A stretch of 64,000 bases of DNA from Streptomyces sp. HD. Lineage in GTDB: Bacteria; Actinomycetota; Actinomycetes; Streptomycetales; Streptomycetaceae. The position numbers were made by a program, and so were the translations under genes. The first letter of the stretch is position 1; every line of letters starts with the position of its first letter. This document shows positions 52,128 through 59,792 of this stretch, one piece after another. The notes beneath the pieces were generated by a model. The model was given only the letters and a program-made list of their open reading frames with translations, was not told the DNA's origin and ran no database searches. The stretch lies in the NCBI RefSeq assembly GCF_028369295.1, contig NZ_JAQMYP010000045.1, positions 1-64,000 on the forward strand. The letters are read 5' to 3'.

Positions 52128-53539
52128 GGGGTCCTCCCTGCGCCCGCGCCTCGGGCCACTGCTCGGTCGGCGGCCTCGGCGCTGTCGATCTTTGTGTGCA
52201 GGGTAGGTGTCCAGCCGACGTCGGCCGTGAGGTCGGGCTCGCTGCCGGAGTTGTAGGCGTTGTGGATGGCGAGCAGGTCCACCGGATAGCCGTTGAACAG
52301 GGTGCCGGACTGGTGCAGCGCGGTGCCGTTCCAGCTCTTGACCAGGTCGGCGACCTCGATGTGGCCGGGGGTGTGGAAGGCGTTGTTCTCCGCGTAGACG
52401 CCGGACTCGGTCGACACGCCGATGGAGTAGCGGTAGTCGTGGGCGTCGGCCGGGACGACGTACCGGTTGTCGTAGAGGTGCACCTGCCCGAAGCGGACGC
52501 GCGGGGCGCGCTGGACGACGGACTCGAACTCGTTGTGGTGCAGCGTGACGCGGAGCTTGCCCCGGTCCCCGGTCGCGGTGTCGCCGTTGCCGATGAGGAT
52601 CGCCTTGTCGTGGTCGGCGAACCGGCTCCAGGAGACGGTGACCAGGTCGGAGGCGTTGGTGATGTCGAGCAGGCCGTCGTGGCGGAGGTAGTTGCGGCCG
52701 AAGTAGGTGGGCTCCTCCTCGTCCGGGTGCCCCTTGTCGCTCAGGCTCACATAGTCGATCCACACATGGGTGGCGCCGCGCAGCCAGATGTTGTCGTACG
52801 CCGTCTTCCAGTCGCCGAGGCCGCCGGTGTTGGGCTGCCAGACGGGGAAGCAGTCGTAGGCGTCGCGGAGTTCGAGGTTGCGGACGATGACGTTGTCCAC
52901 GCCCCTGAGCTGGAGGCTCGCGCCCTTCAGTACAGCTGTGTTCTCGGAGTCTCCGAGTCCGACGATGGTGGTGTTGGACCCGACGGCGAGCTCGATCCGC
53001 TCGGCCTGTCCGGCCGCCGAAGCCTGACGGGCCTCCTCCTGCGGGCCGCTGGGCTTGGCGGGGCCCCAGGTGCGGGGGTCGTAGGCGGCCAGGTACTTCC
53101 CTGTGCTGTAGCCGTCGGTGGCGTAGTCGGCGCAGTCCAGGTGGTCGCCGTCGTCGTCGGTGTTGGCGTCGATGGTGCCGGCGATCCGGATGATCTTCGG
53201 CGTCGCGCTGCCGCCGTCGAGGGCCCGGACGAGCTCACCCCGGTTGCGTACGGTGAAGACGTGGGCGTCGTCGGCGGTGGAACCCCCCGTGGTACCACCA
53301 TCGGCGGCGGCCCAGCCGTCGTTCGCGGGCAGGGTGTCGCGGCTGATGTCGCTGAGACGGACGTCTGCGGCAGCGCCCCTGAGGGGCGCGGGGAACTGCG
53401 CGACCAGCCACGACGGCGCCGCAGAAGACCCAGGACCCATCGCGGCACTTCCAGCCGGGTTTCTCGGGTCGTCGGCGCGAGCAGGTACGCACAGCAGCCC
53501 CAACAGAGCGGTCAGCAAAGCTACTTGACGGAGTCTCAC
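52124..53539 (-). CDS. Secreted pectate lyase, PL1 family, with repeat-derived N-terminal insert
   Basis: This 471-residue extracellular PL1 lyase has a signal peptide (RLRQVALLTALLGLLCVPARA, cleaved near residue 22). Residues 43-53 (SWLVAQFPAPL) are encoded by a copy of the dispersed hairpin repeat. The catalytic beta-helix follows (DGWAAADGGTTGGS; VWIDYVSLSDKGHPDEEEPTYFGRNYLRHDGLLDITNASDLVTVSWSRFADHDKAILIGNGD; HHNEFESVVQRAPRVRFGQVHLYDNRY). The GTG at 53539 overlaps the permease stop, and the lyase stop overlaps the oxidoreductase ATG. It is thus embedded in the transporter operon. Confidence 0.92.
   Translation of the reverse strand: MRLRQVALLTALLGLLCVPARADDPRNPAGSAAMGPGSSAAPSWLVAQFPAPLRGAAADVRLSDISRDTLPANDGWAAADGGTTGGSTADDAHVFTVRNRGELVRALDGGSATPKIIRIAGTIDANTDDDGDHLDCADYATDGYSTGKYLAAYDPRTWGPAKPSGPQEEARQASAAGQAERIELAVGSNTTIVGLGDSENTAVLKGASLQLRGVDNVIVRNLELRDAYDCFPVWQPNTGGLGDWKTAYDNIWLRGATHVWIDYVSLSDKGHPDEEEPTYFGRNYLRHDGLLDITNASDLVTVSWSRFADHDKAILIGNGDTATGDRGKLRVTLHHNEFESVVQRAPRVRFGQVHLYDNRYVVPADAHDYRYSIGVSTESGVYAENNAFHTPGHIEVADLVKSWNGTALHQSGTLFNGYPVDLLAIHNAYNSGSEPDLTADVGWTPTLHTKIDSAEAADRAVARGAGAGRTP
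53374..53419. repeat. Dispersed GC hairpin repeat, copy 3 (inside a coding region)
   Basis: GCGCCCCT-GAGGGGCGC hairpin then the shared core GGGGAACTGCGCGACCAGCC and ACGACGGCGCC. It lies in frame within the PL1 lyase gene, encoding residues about 41-55 just after the signal peptide. Confidence 0.85.
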
Positions 53540-54432
53540 CCCTTCACCGCCCCCGCGCTGAAGCCCGTGATCAGCCACTTCTGGATGAACGCGAACACGA
53601 TCACCACCGGCACGGCCGCGATGATGCCGCCCGCGGCGAGCGCGCCCAGGTCCACGCTGTCGGCGCCCATCAGGGTGTTGAGGCCGACCGGGATGGTCTG
53701 CTTCTCCTGGTTGTTGAGGAACATCAGGGCGAACAGGAAGTGGTTCCAGGAGTGCACGAAGGCGAAGGAGCCGACAGCGATCAGGCCGGGCCGCAGCAGC
53801 GGCAGGACGATGATCCGAAAGGCCGTGAACCGGTTGCAGCCGTCGACCCAGGCGGCCTCCTCCAGTGAGTACGGCACGTTCTTGATGAAGTTGCTGATCA
53901 GGATCATCGACAGCGGCAGCTGGAACACCGTCTCGGCGATGATGACGCTGCCCAGCGAGTTGATCATCTTCAGCTCGGCGAAGATCTCGAACAGCGGCAC
54001 CAGGAGCAGCGCGCCCGGCACGAACTGGGAGCACAGCAGGGCGAGCATGAAGGCGCGCTTGACCTTGAAGTTGAAGCGCGCGAGGGCGTAGCCGCCGGCC
54101 AGGGCGACCAGGGTCGTCATCAGCAGGGTGACGACGCCGACCAGCACGCTGTTCTGGAAGTAGGTGCCGAAGGCCCGCTCCGTCCAGACCTTCTCGAAGT
54201 GGTCGAAGGTCATCGGCCAGGGCACGAGCGAGGTCGAGCCGGCCGGGCGGAGCGAGAAGAGCAGGATCCAGTAGAAGGGAATGAGGGTGAAGACCAGGTA
54301 CATCGACAGCGGGAGGTAGATCTGCCAGCGCGGGACCTCGTCCCAGGAGCGGTTCCTCTTCGTCGGACGCGGCGGCTCGGGGGCGGCACGCAGGGGCGCG
54401 GGCGCGGCCTTGGTGGCTTCCTTCACGCTCAC
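53536..54432 (-). CDS. CUT1 sugar ABC transporter, permease 2 (MalG-like)
   Basis: This 298-residue carbohydrate ABC permease has a 30-residue charged N-terminus then six hydrophobic segments. The EAA loop is SLEEAAWVDGCNRFTAFRIIVLPLLRPG. It forms the channel with the upstream permease. GTG 54432 overlaps that gene's stop (GTGA), and its own stop overlaps the pectate lyase GTG. No ATPase is encoded here; Streptomyces usually share MsiK among CUT1 systems (established knowledge, not seen in this window). Confidence 0.94.
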   Translation of the reverse strand: MSVKEATKAAPAPLRAAPEPPRPTKRNRSWDEVPRWQIYLPLSMYLVFTLIPFYWILLFSLRPAGSTSLVPWPMTFDHFEKVWTERAFGTYFQNSVLVGVVTLLMTTLVALAGGYALARFNFKVKRAFMLALLCSQFVPGALLLVPLFEIFAELKMINSLGSVIIAETVFQLPLSMILISNFIKNVPYSLEEAAWVDGCNRFTAFRIIVLPLLRPGLIAVGSFAFVHSWNHFLFALMFLNNQEKQTIPVGLNTLMGADSVDLGALAAGGIIAAVPVVIVFAFIQKWLITGFSAGAVKG

Positions 54433-55364
54433 TTGTCCTCACCTCCGAACTTGCTCAGCCGCAGATAGACGATCGAGCAGAAGAGCAGAATCACGAACGC
54501 GACCGTGGTCAGGGCGGACGCGTAGCCGAAGTTGTGGGCGTCGACGCTTGTGTTGGCGATGTAGAGCGGCAGAGTCGTGGTGACTCCCGCCGGGCCGCCG
54601 CCGGTCAGGGTGTAGAGCAGGTCGACGTTGTTGAACTCCCACACCGCGCGCAGCAGCGTGGACAGCACGATCGCGTCCTTCAGATGGGGCAGCGTGATGT
54701 GCCAGAACTGCTTGATCCGGCCGGCCCCGTCGACCTCGGCGGCCTCGTACAGGTCCTTGGAGACGGACTGGAGGTCGGCGAGGATGAGGATCGCGAAGAA
54801 GGGCACGCCGCGCCACAGGTCGGCGACGATCGCCGCCGGGAAGACGGTGGAGGTGTCCGACAGCCAGCTGGTGCCGTAGGAGCCGATGCCGACGTCGGCG
54901 AGGTAACGGGTGATGCCCGTCTGGGAGTTGTAGAGCAGCACCCAGATCGCCGAGGTCAGTACACCGGAGACGGCCCAGGGGGAGAACACGAGCGCGCGGC
55001 CGAGCGCACGGCCCGCGAAGGTCTGGTTGACGATCAGCGCGAGCGCGAGCCCGAACAGCAGTTGCAGCCCGACCTCGACGACGACCCACTTGGCACTGAA
55101 CACCAGCGTGTCCCAGAACAGCGGGTCCTCGGTGAAGGCGTGGACGAAGTTGTCGAGGCCCGTGAAGCCGTTCCGCCACGGTTTGGTGGGGTTGTACTCC
55201 TGCAGGCTGTAGTAGAAGACGCTGACGACCGGGTAGGCGATGAACCCCAGCATGAGCAGCGCCGCCGGGGCGATCAGCAGATACGGGAGCCTGCGCGGCG
55301 TGGCGGAGGCACGGCGTCGCCGGGGTGGCGCGGGCGGTTTCGCCACGGCTGCGGCTTGGGCCAT
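54429..55364 (-). CDS. CUT1 sugar ABC transporter, permease 1 (MalF-like)
   Basis: This 311-residue permease has a Pro/Arg-rich cytoplasmic start, then six membrane segments. The EAA loop is LYEAAEVDGAGRIKQFWHITLPHL. It pairs with the next gene. ATG 55364 has GGAGT 7 nt upstream. It is the first gene of a six-gene overlapping operon; an AAGCGCTT operator-like site is 53 bp upstream and a dispersed hairpin lies further up. Confidence 0.94.
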   Translation of the reverse strand: MAQAAAVAKPPAPPRRRRASATPRRLPYLLIAPAALLMLGFIAYPVVSVFYYSLQEYNPTKPWRNGFTGLDNFVHAFTEDPLFWDTLVFSAKWVVVEVGLQLLFGLALALIVNQTFAGRALGRALVFSPWAVSGVLTSAIWVLLYNSQTGITRYLADVGIGSYGTSWLSDTSTVFPAAIVADLWRGVPFFAILILADLQSVSKDLYEAAEVDGAGRIKQFWHITLPHLKDAIVLSTLLRAVWEFNNVDLLYTLTGGGPAGVTTTLPLYIANTSVDAHNFGYASALTTVAFVILLFCSIVYLRLSKFGGEDK

Positions 55365-55416
55365 GACTGGACTCCGTTCTTGGTACGTCGTGCGTGCGGC
55401 TCGCTTCGCGGTTCAG

Positions 55417-55427
55417 GAAGCGCTTTC
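55417..55427. promoter_or_regulatory. LacI-type operator-like site upstream of transporter operon
   Basis: GAAGCGCTTTC with the perfect AAGCGCTT core, 53 bp before permease 1. The core matches the sites at 48526-48537 and 57503-57520. A LacI/GalR-family regulator is the likely binder; none is encoded in this window. Confidence 0.5.
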
Positions 55428-55502
55428 TCGGTGTGCAGGGGTTGGCCTGGATCTCGCGATACGGGGTGCCTCTTGCGGTTGTGTGGCGGGTGCGGACGCC
55501 GT

Positions 55503-55538
55503 GTGGCTGGTCGCGCAGTTCCCCGCGCCCCTATAGGG
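55503..55538. repeat. Dispersed GC hairpin repeat, copy 4 (inverted)
   Basis: Reverse orientation relative to the others: GGCTGGTCGCGCAGTTCCCC then GCGCCC-CTAT-AGGGCGC. It lies in the 182-bp gap between the dehydratase stop and the transporter operon, and could end the upstream transcript. Confidence 0.8.
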
Positions 55539-55546
55539 CGCTGTTG

Positions 55547-57292
55547 TCAGCCTGCGTAAGGATCTGGGGACTTGCCCGGCCGGGCCAGGAACTCGAAGTC
55601 GCAGCCGGTGTCGGCCTGGGTGATCTGTTCGTTGTAGAGCGCGCCGTAGCCTCGCTCGTAGCGTGCGGGCGGCGGCGTCCACTGGGCCCTGCGCCGCTCC
55701 AACTCGTCGTCGTCCACGTCGAGTTGAAGAGTCCGTGCCTCGACGTCCAGGGTGATCGGGTCTCCGGTGCGCACGAGGGCCAGCGGTCCGCCGACGTACG
55801 ACTCGGGCGTCACGTGCAGCACACATGTGCCGTAGCTCGTGCCGCTCATCCGGGCGTCGGAGATCCGCACCATGTCCCGCACCCCCTGTTTCAGCAGATG
55901 GTCGGGCAGCGGCAGCATGCCGTACTCGGGCATGCCCGGACCGCCCTTGGGCCCGGCGTTGCGCAGCACCAGCACGTTGTCGGCGGTGATGTTCAGCGAC
56001 GGATCGTTGATGGTCCGCTGCATCGTCCTGTAGTCGTCGAACACGACGGCACGGCCGGTGTGCTTGAGCAGATGGCGCTCGGCGGCGATGTGCTTGATGA
56101 CGGCGCCGTCCGGACAGAGGTTGCCGCGCAGCACGGCGACCCCGCCCTCGCCGGCCACCGGGTTCTCGCGGGTGCGGATCACGTCGTCGTTGTGGACGAC
56201 GGCGCCGTCGATCCGCTCCCCCAGGGTGCCGCTCACGGTCGGCCGGTCCAGGTGCAGCAGGTCGGTGATCCGCGAGAGGAAGGCGGGCAGGCCGCCGGCG
56301 AAGTGGAAGTCCTCCATCAGGTACGTCTGTCCGCCGGGACGGACGTTGGCCAGGACCGGGACGGTGCGGGCGATGCGGTCGAAGTCGTCGAGGGTGAGCT
56401 TGATGCCCGCGCGGCCCGCCATCGCGATCAGATGGATGACGGCGTTGGTGGAACCACCGAGCCCGAGCACCGTGGTGACGGCGTCCTCGAAGGCCTCGCG
56501 GGTGAGGATCCCGGACGGTTTGAGCCCGGTCCAGGCGAGCTCCACCGCGCGGCGCCCGGAGGCGGCGGCCATCCGCTCGTGCGCGGAATCGACGGCCGGG
56601 ATCGAGGAGGCGCCGGGCAGGGACATGCCGAGGACTTCCGCCGCAGCGGTCATCGTGGACGCGGTCCCCATGGTCATGCAGTGACCCGGTGAACGCGCCA
56701 ACCCGCCCTGGAGCTCCCGCAGTTCGCAGTCGGTCAGATTGCCCGCGCGGTGCTCGTCCCAGTACTTCCACATGTCGGTGCCGGACCCGAGGGTCTCACC
56801 GCGCCAGTGCCCCGGCAGCATCGGCCCCGCGGGAACGAATATCGACGCGACGTCGGCCGAGGCCGCGCCCATGAGCAGCGCCGGTGTCGACTTGTCGCAG
56901 CCGCCGAGCAGCACCGCCGCGTCGATCGGATACGACCGCAGCAGCTCCTCCGTCTCCATGGCGAGGAGGTTGCGGTAGAGCATCGGGGTCGGCTTCTGGT
57001 ACGTCTCCGAGAGCGTGGAGACCGGGAATTCGAGCGGGAAACCCCCGGCCTGCCACACCCCCCGCTTGACCGCCTCGGCACGCTCCCGCAGATGGACGTG
57101 GCAGGGGTTGATGTCCGACCAGGTGTTGAGGACGGCGATCACCGGGCGGCCCCGGTACTCCTCCGCCTCGTAACCGAGCTGGCGCATACGGGCGTTGTGC
57201 GACCAGGTGCGCAGCTGGCCCTCGGTGCCGTACCACTGATGGCTTCTGAGTTCCTCGGGGCGCTTCCTGCCGGGGCTCTGCTCGCCGGTCAT
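55547..57292 (-). CDS. IlvD/Edd-family sugar-acid dehydratase
   Basis: This 581-residue dehydratase carries the three conserved cysteines that hold an Fe-S cluster: C64 (DINPCHVHL), C132 (GGCDKSTPA, with the metal-site lysine K134) and C205 (SPGHCMTMGTAS). The sequence is closer to L-arabonate/D-xylonate-type dehydratases than to the branched-chain IlvD, as judged by context and the HSHQWYGTEG-like opening; this is inference. It would convert an aldonate to a 2-keto-3-deoxy acid. ATG 57292 overlaps the stop of the DHDPS-family gene, its probable pathway partner. Confidence 0.9.
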   Translation of the reverse strand: MTGEQSPGRKRPEELRSHQWYGTEGQLRTWSHNARMRQLGYEAEEYRGRPVIAVLNTWSDINPCHVHLRERAEAVKRGVWQAGGFPLEFPVSTLSETYQKPTPMLYRNLLAMETEELLRSYPIDAAVLLGGCDKSTPALLMGAASADVASIFVPAGPMLPGHWRGETLGSGTDMWKYWDEHRAGNLTDCELRELQGGLARSPGHCMTMGTASTMTAAAEVLGMSLPGASSIPAVDSAHERMAAASGRRAVELAWTGLKPSGILTREAFEDAVTTVLGLGGSTNAVIHLIAMAGRAGIKLTLDDFDRIARTVPVLANVRPGGQTYLMEDFHFAGGLPAFLSRITDLLHLDRPTVSGTLGERIDGAVVHNDDVIRTRENPVAGEGGVAVLRGNLCPDGAVIKHIAAERHLLKHTGRAVVFDDYRTMQRTINDPSLNITADNVLVLRNAGPKGGPGMPEYGMLPLPDHLLKQGVRDMVRISDARMSGTSYGTCVLHVTPESYVGGPLALVRTGDPITLDVEARTLQLDVDDDELERRRAQWTPPPARYERGYGALYNEQITQADTGCDFEFLARPGKSPDPYAG

Positions 57293-58197
57293 ATGGACCA
57301 CCCGGCGGCGATGGCGGCGACCTCGGCGCGCTCGTCCTCGGGGAGGTGCCGGCTCGGCGGCCGGACGTCGCGGCGGCACAGGCCGAGGGAGGCGAGGGCC
57401 TCCTTGACGACGGTGACGTTGTCGGCGGAGCCGTTCGCGGCGCGCAGCTCCTCGAAGCGGCGGACCTGTTCCCAGACCTTCATCGCACCCGGGTAGTCAC
57501 CGGATCGAAGCGCTTCGATCATGTTCAGCGAAACGGACGGGGCGACGTTCACGAGTCCTGAGGTGAACCCGGTGGCGCCCGCGGAGAAGTACGAGGGCGC
57601 GTACGGCTCGGCGAGTCCGGCGACCCACACGAAGCGGTCGAGACCCGCGTCCCGTGCGAAGGCGGCGAACTTGGCGGCGTCCGGGACGGCGTACTTCACG
57701 CCGATGACGTTCGGGCAGTCGTCGGCGAGTTCGGCGAGACGGGCGCCACCGAGCTGGGCGTTGCGGATGTACGGGACGACACCGAGCTCGGGCACGGCCG
57801 AGGCGATGGCGCGGTGGTAGTCGACCCAGCCGCTCTGCGAGACGTACGGATGGACCGGCTGATGGACCATCACCATCCGGGCGCCGAGCTCGCGGGCGTG
57901 CCGGGCGGAGGCGACGGCGGTGGGCACGTCGTGGCCGACGCCGACGAGGACGACCGCACGGTCACCGGACTCGTCCACGGTCAACTCGGTGACCAGGCGG
58001 CGCTCTTCGGGCGTGAGGGCGTAGAACTCGCCGGTGTTGCCGTTCGGGGTAAGTGTGGTGACGCCCCCGTCGAGCAGACGACGCAGCAGGGCCCGGTGGG
58101 CGTCCTGGTCGATCGTGCCGTCCTCGGCGAACGGGGTCACCGGGATCGCCACCACGTCGGCCAGGGCCGTCCGTTGGGTCTCGAACGTCGTTGTCAT
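57289..58197 (-). CDS. Dihydrodipicolinate synthase-family aldolase/dehydratase
   Basis: This 302-residue TIM-barrel enzyme is of the DapA/NanA/KdgA family. The pyruvate-binding loop is NGNTGEF (53-58), the catalytic tyrosine Y143 in VVPYIRN and the Schiff-base lysine K168 in VIGVKYAVPD. The context (IlvD/Edd dehydratase, GntR regulator, pectin genes) points to a 2-keto-3-deoxy sugar-acid aldolase or dehydratase, not lysine synthesis. ATG 58197 overlaps the GntR stop, and its stop overlaps the dehydratase ATG. Confidence 0.9.
   Translation of the reverse strand: MTTTFETQRTALADVVAIPVTPFAEDGTIDQDAHRALLRRLLDGGVTTLTPNGNTGEFYALTPEERRLVTELTVDESGDRAVVLVGVGHDVPTAVASARHARELGARMVMVHQPVHPYVSQSGWVDYHRAIASAVPELGVVPYIRNAQLGGARLAELADDCPNVIGVKYAVPDAAKFAAFARDAGLDRFVWVAGLAEPYAPSYFSAGATGFTSGLVNVAPSVSLNMIEALRSGDYPGAMKVWEQVRRFEELRAANGSADNVTVVKEALASLGLCRRDVRPPSRHLPEDERAEVAAIAAGWSI
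57503..57520. promoter_or_regulatory. 18-bp perfect palindrome with AAGCGCTT core inside the DHDPS-family gene
   Basis: GATCGAAGCGCTTCGATC: 9-bp arms without a spacer, in the 3' third of the coding region. It contains the same core as the other two pectin-region sites. It may be an intragenic roadblock operator or a chance product of codon use; the length favours function. Confidence 0.4.
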
Positions 58198-58862
58198 GCC
58201 GGACCGTCCTCATTCTGGGCCTCGACTCCCGCGTCCGGGAAGGCCCGCTCGACGAACGACGCGATATGGGCGTGCAGGGCGCGCGCGGCGCCGTCGGCGT
58301 CCCCTTCGAGCGCGAGCCGCAGGATCTCCCGGTGCTCACCGGCCTCCCGCTCCCAGGAGGGGGAGGCGGCCCAGGCGACGGCGGAGACGAGGGCCGCCTG
58401 GTCGCGGACCTCGTCGAGCATCCGGCCGAGCAGCGGGTTGCCGCAGGGCAGGTACAGGGCGCGGTGGAAATCCCGGTTGGCGAGGGAGCGTTCGGCGGTG
58501 TCGGCGGCGGCGTCTGCGCGGGTCAGCGCGTCCCGGGCGGCGTCGAGAGACGCCCCGCGCCGCACGGCCCGCTTCAGCGCCTCGGGCTCCAGCAGCAGCC
58601 GCACGTCGTAGACCTCGCGTGCCATGTCCGCGTCCACCATGCGCACCGTGACGCCCTTGTACTGGCTCATCATGACCAGCCCGGTCCCGGCCAGCGTCTT
58701 GAGTGCCTCGCGCACGGGGGTCTTCGACACCCCGAACTGTGCGGCGAGCTCGGTCTCGACCAGGGCCTGACCGGGCGTCAACTGCCCGGTGAGGATGCGG
58801 CGTTTGATCTCCTCCAGCACGAACTGCGTGCGCGAGGGGATCGGTGTGGGCACAGAGGTCAT
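58194..58862 (-). CDS. GntR-family regulator, FadR/FCD type
   Basis: This 222-residue regulator has an N-terminal winged helix (FVLEEIKRRILTGQLTPGQALVETELAAQFGVSKTPVREALKTLAGTGLV) and an all-helical FCD effector domain (LANRDFHRALYLPCGNPLLGRMLDEV; EHREILRLALEGDADGAARALHAHI). The domain's metal/ligand residues His and Asp are in place. It should sense a sugar-acid intermediate. It heads an operon with the aldolase and dehydratase by 4-nt overlaps, and palindromes lie just upstream. Confidence 0.92.
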   Translation of the reverse strand: MTSVPTPIPSRTQFVLEEIKRRILTGQLTPGQALVETELAAQFGVSKTPVREALKTLAGTGLVMMSQYKGVTVRMVDADMAREVYDVRLLLEPEALKRAVRRGASLDAARDALTRADAAADTAERSLANRDFHRALYLPCGNPLLGRMLDEVRDQAALVSAVAWAASPSWEREAGEHREILRLALEGDADGAARALHAHIASFVERAFPDAGVEAQNEDGPA

Positions 58863-58892
58863 GCGCGCCTCTCGGATCTCACATATCGCGTC

Positions 58893-58915
58893 TCATATAT
58901 GACGTACGAAGTACG
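58893..58915. promoter_or_regulatory. Candidate GntR autoregulatory site
   Basis: Two adjacent symmetric elements, TCATATATGA (58893-58902) and CGTAC-GAA-GTACG (58903-58915), begin 31 bp upstream of the GntR start. They are AT-rich compared with their surroundings and probably overlap the operon promoter. Confidence 0.5.
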
Positions 58916-58984
58916 ACGCGATGAAGGTAGGAGCGCCTCCGTGTTTCGTCAACGCCTATGACAAAAGGAAGTTGAAGTTCCCGG

Positions 58985-59746
58985 TCAGCGTGGCCGGACG
59001 GACAGCACGTCGCCTTCGCGCGCGGTGACGGTGGGCCCGCCGAAGGCCGCGGCGGCGCGGACGGTCGCGGCCTCCGGGGTGAGAGTGGGCCCGACGTGTG
59101 TGACGACGAGCTCCCGGACTCCCGCCCGGCGGGCGACTGTTCCGGCGTCCTCCGGCGTCAGATGCACCTGTTCGCCATCGCGATGCCCGTCGATGTCGGC
59201 CTCACACAGGAACAGGTCGGCGGCGCGGGCGAGTTCGATGAGCGCCGGGCAGGGCCCGCTGTCCCCGGAGTAGCCGAGCACCCGCCCGCCGCTCTGCGCC
59301 CGCAGTCCGTACGCCTCGACGTCGTGCACGACGGCACGCGAAGTGAGCTCCAGGTCGCCGTGCCGGACGCGATGCCCGTCGTACAGCGGCTGGATGTCGA
59401 GGACACCCTTCAGGAACCCGCCGTCGGGCCGCCCGAAGAACCCCGCCAGACGCTCGGCGCAGCCCTGCGGGGCGTACACGGGAATGGGCGCGGCGGGAGC
59501 GAGTCCCCCGTACGCCAAGCCGTAGACGGCCGCCAGCAGATCGGCACTGTGGTCGGCGTGCAGATGCGAGATCCAGATCGCGTCGAGGCCCGCCGGATCG
59601 GTGTGCCGCTGCAACTCCGCGAAGCTCCCGGTCCCCGCGTCCACCCACACCTCGGCACCGCCTCCCCGCACCAGATACCCCGAGCAGGGGCGATCGGGCC
59701 GTGGATGCGGGGAGGCGGTGCCGAGGACGGTGAGGGTGAGGGACAT
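58985..59746 (-). CDS. MBL-fold metal-dependent hydrolase (RNase Z-like)
   Basis: This 253-residue metallo-beta-lactamase-fold protein has the HxHxDH motif (ISHLHADHSADL) and the later ligands in YSGDSGPCP, CEADID and VTHVGP, as in the tRNase Z/phosphodiesterase-like subgroup (opening LTVLGTASPHPRPDRPCSGYLV). Substrate unknown; possibly a phosphodiester or lactone. It is single-gene, just downstream of the divergent-looking GntR promoter region but on the same strand, and not obviously in that operon. Confidence 0.9.
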   Translation of the reverse strand: MSLTLTVLGTASPHPRPDRPCSGYLVRGGGAEVWVDAGTGSFAELQRHTDPAGLDAIWISHLHADHSADLLAAVYGLAYGGLAPAAPIPVYAPQGCAERLAGFFGRPDGGFLKGVLDIQPLYDGHRVRHGDLELTSRAVVHDVEAYGLRAQSGGRVLGYSGDSGPCPALIELARAADLFLCEADIDGHRDGEQVHLTPEDAGTVARRAGVRELVVTHVGPTLTPEAATVRAAAAFGGPTVTAREGDVLSVRPR

Positions 59747-59792
59747 GGAGGGCAGCGTACGTACCGTCCGGCCCTGAAGCGGATTTCGTGTC

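Noticed and set aside
55547..58197. Calling the pair ilvD and dapA (branched-chain and lysine synthesis)
   Set aside because: The tight GntR operon and pectin context fit sugar-acid catabolism; biosynthetic genes would not be expected here.
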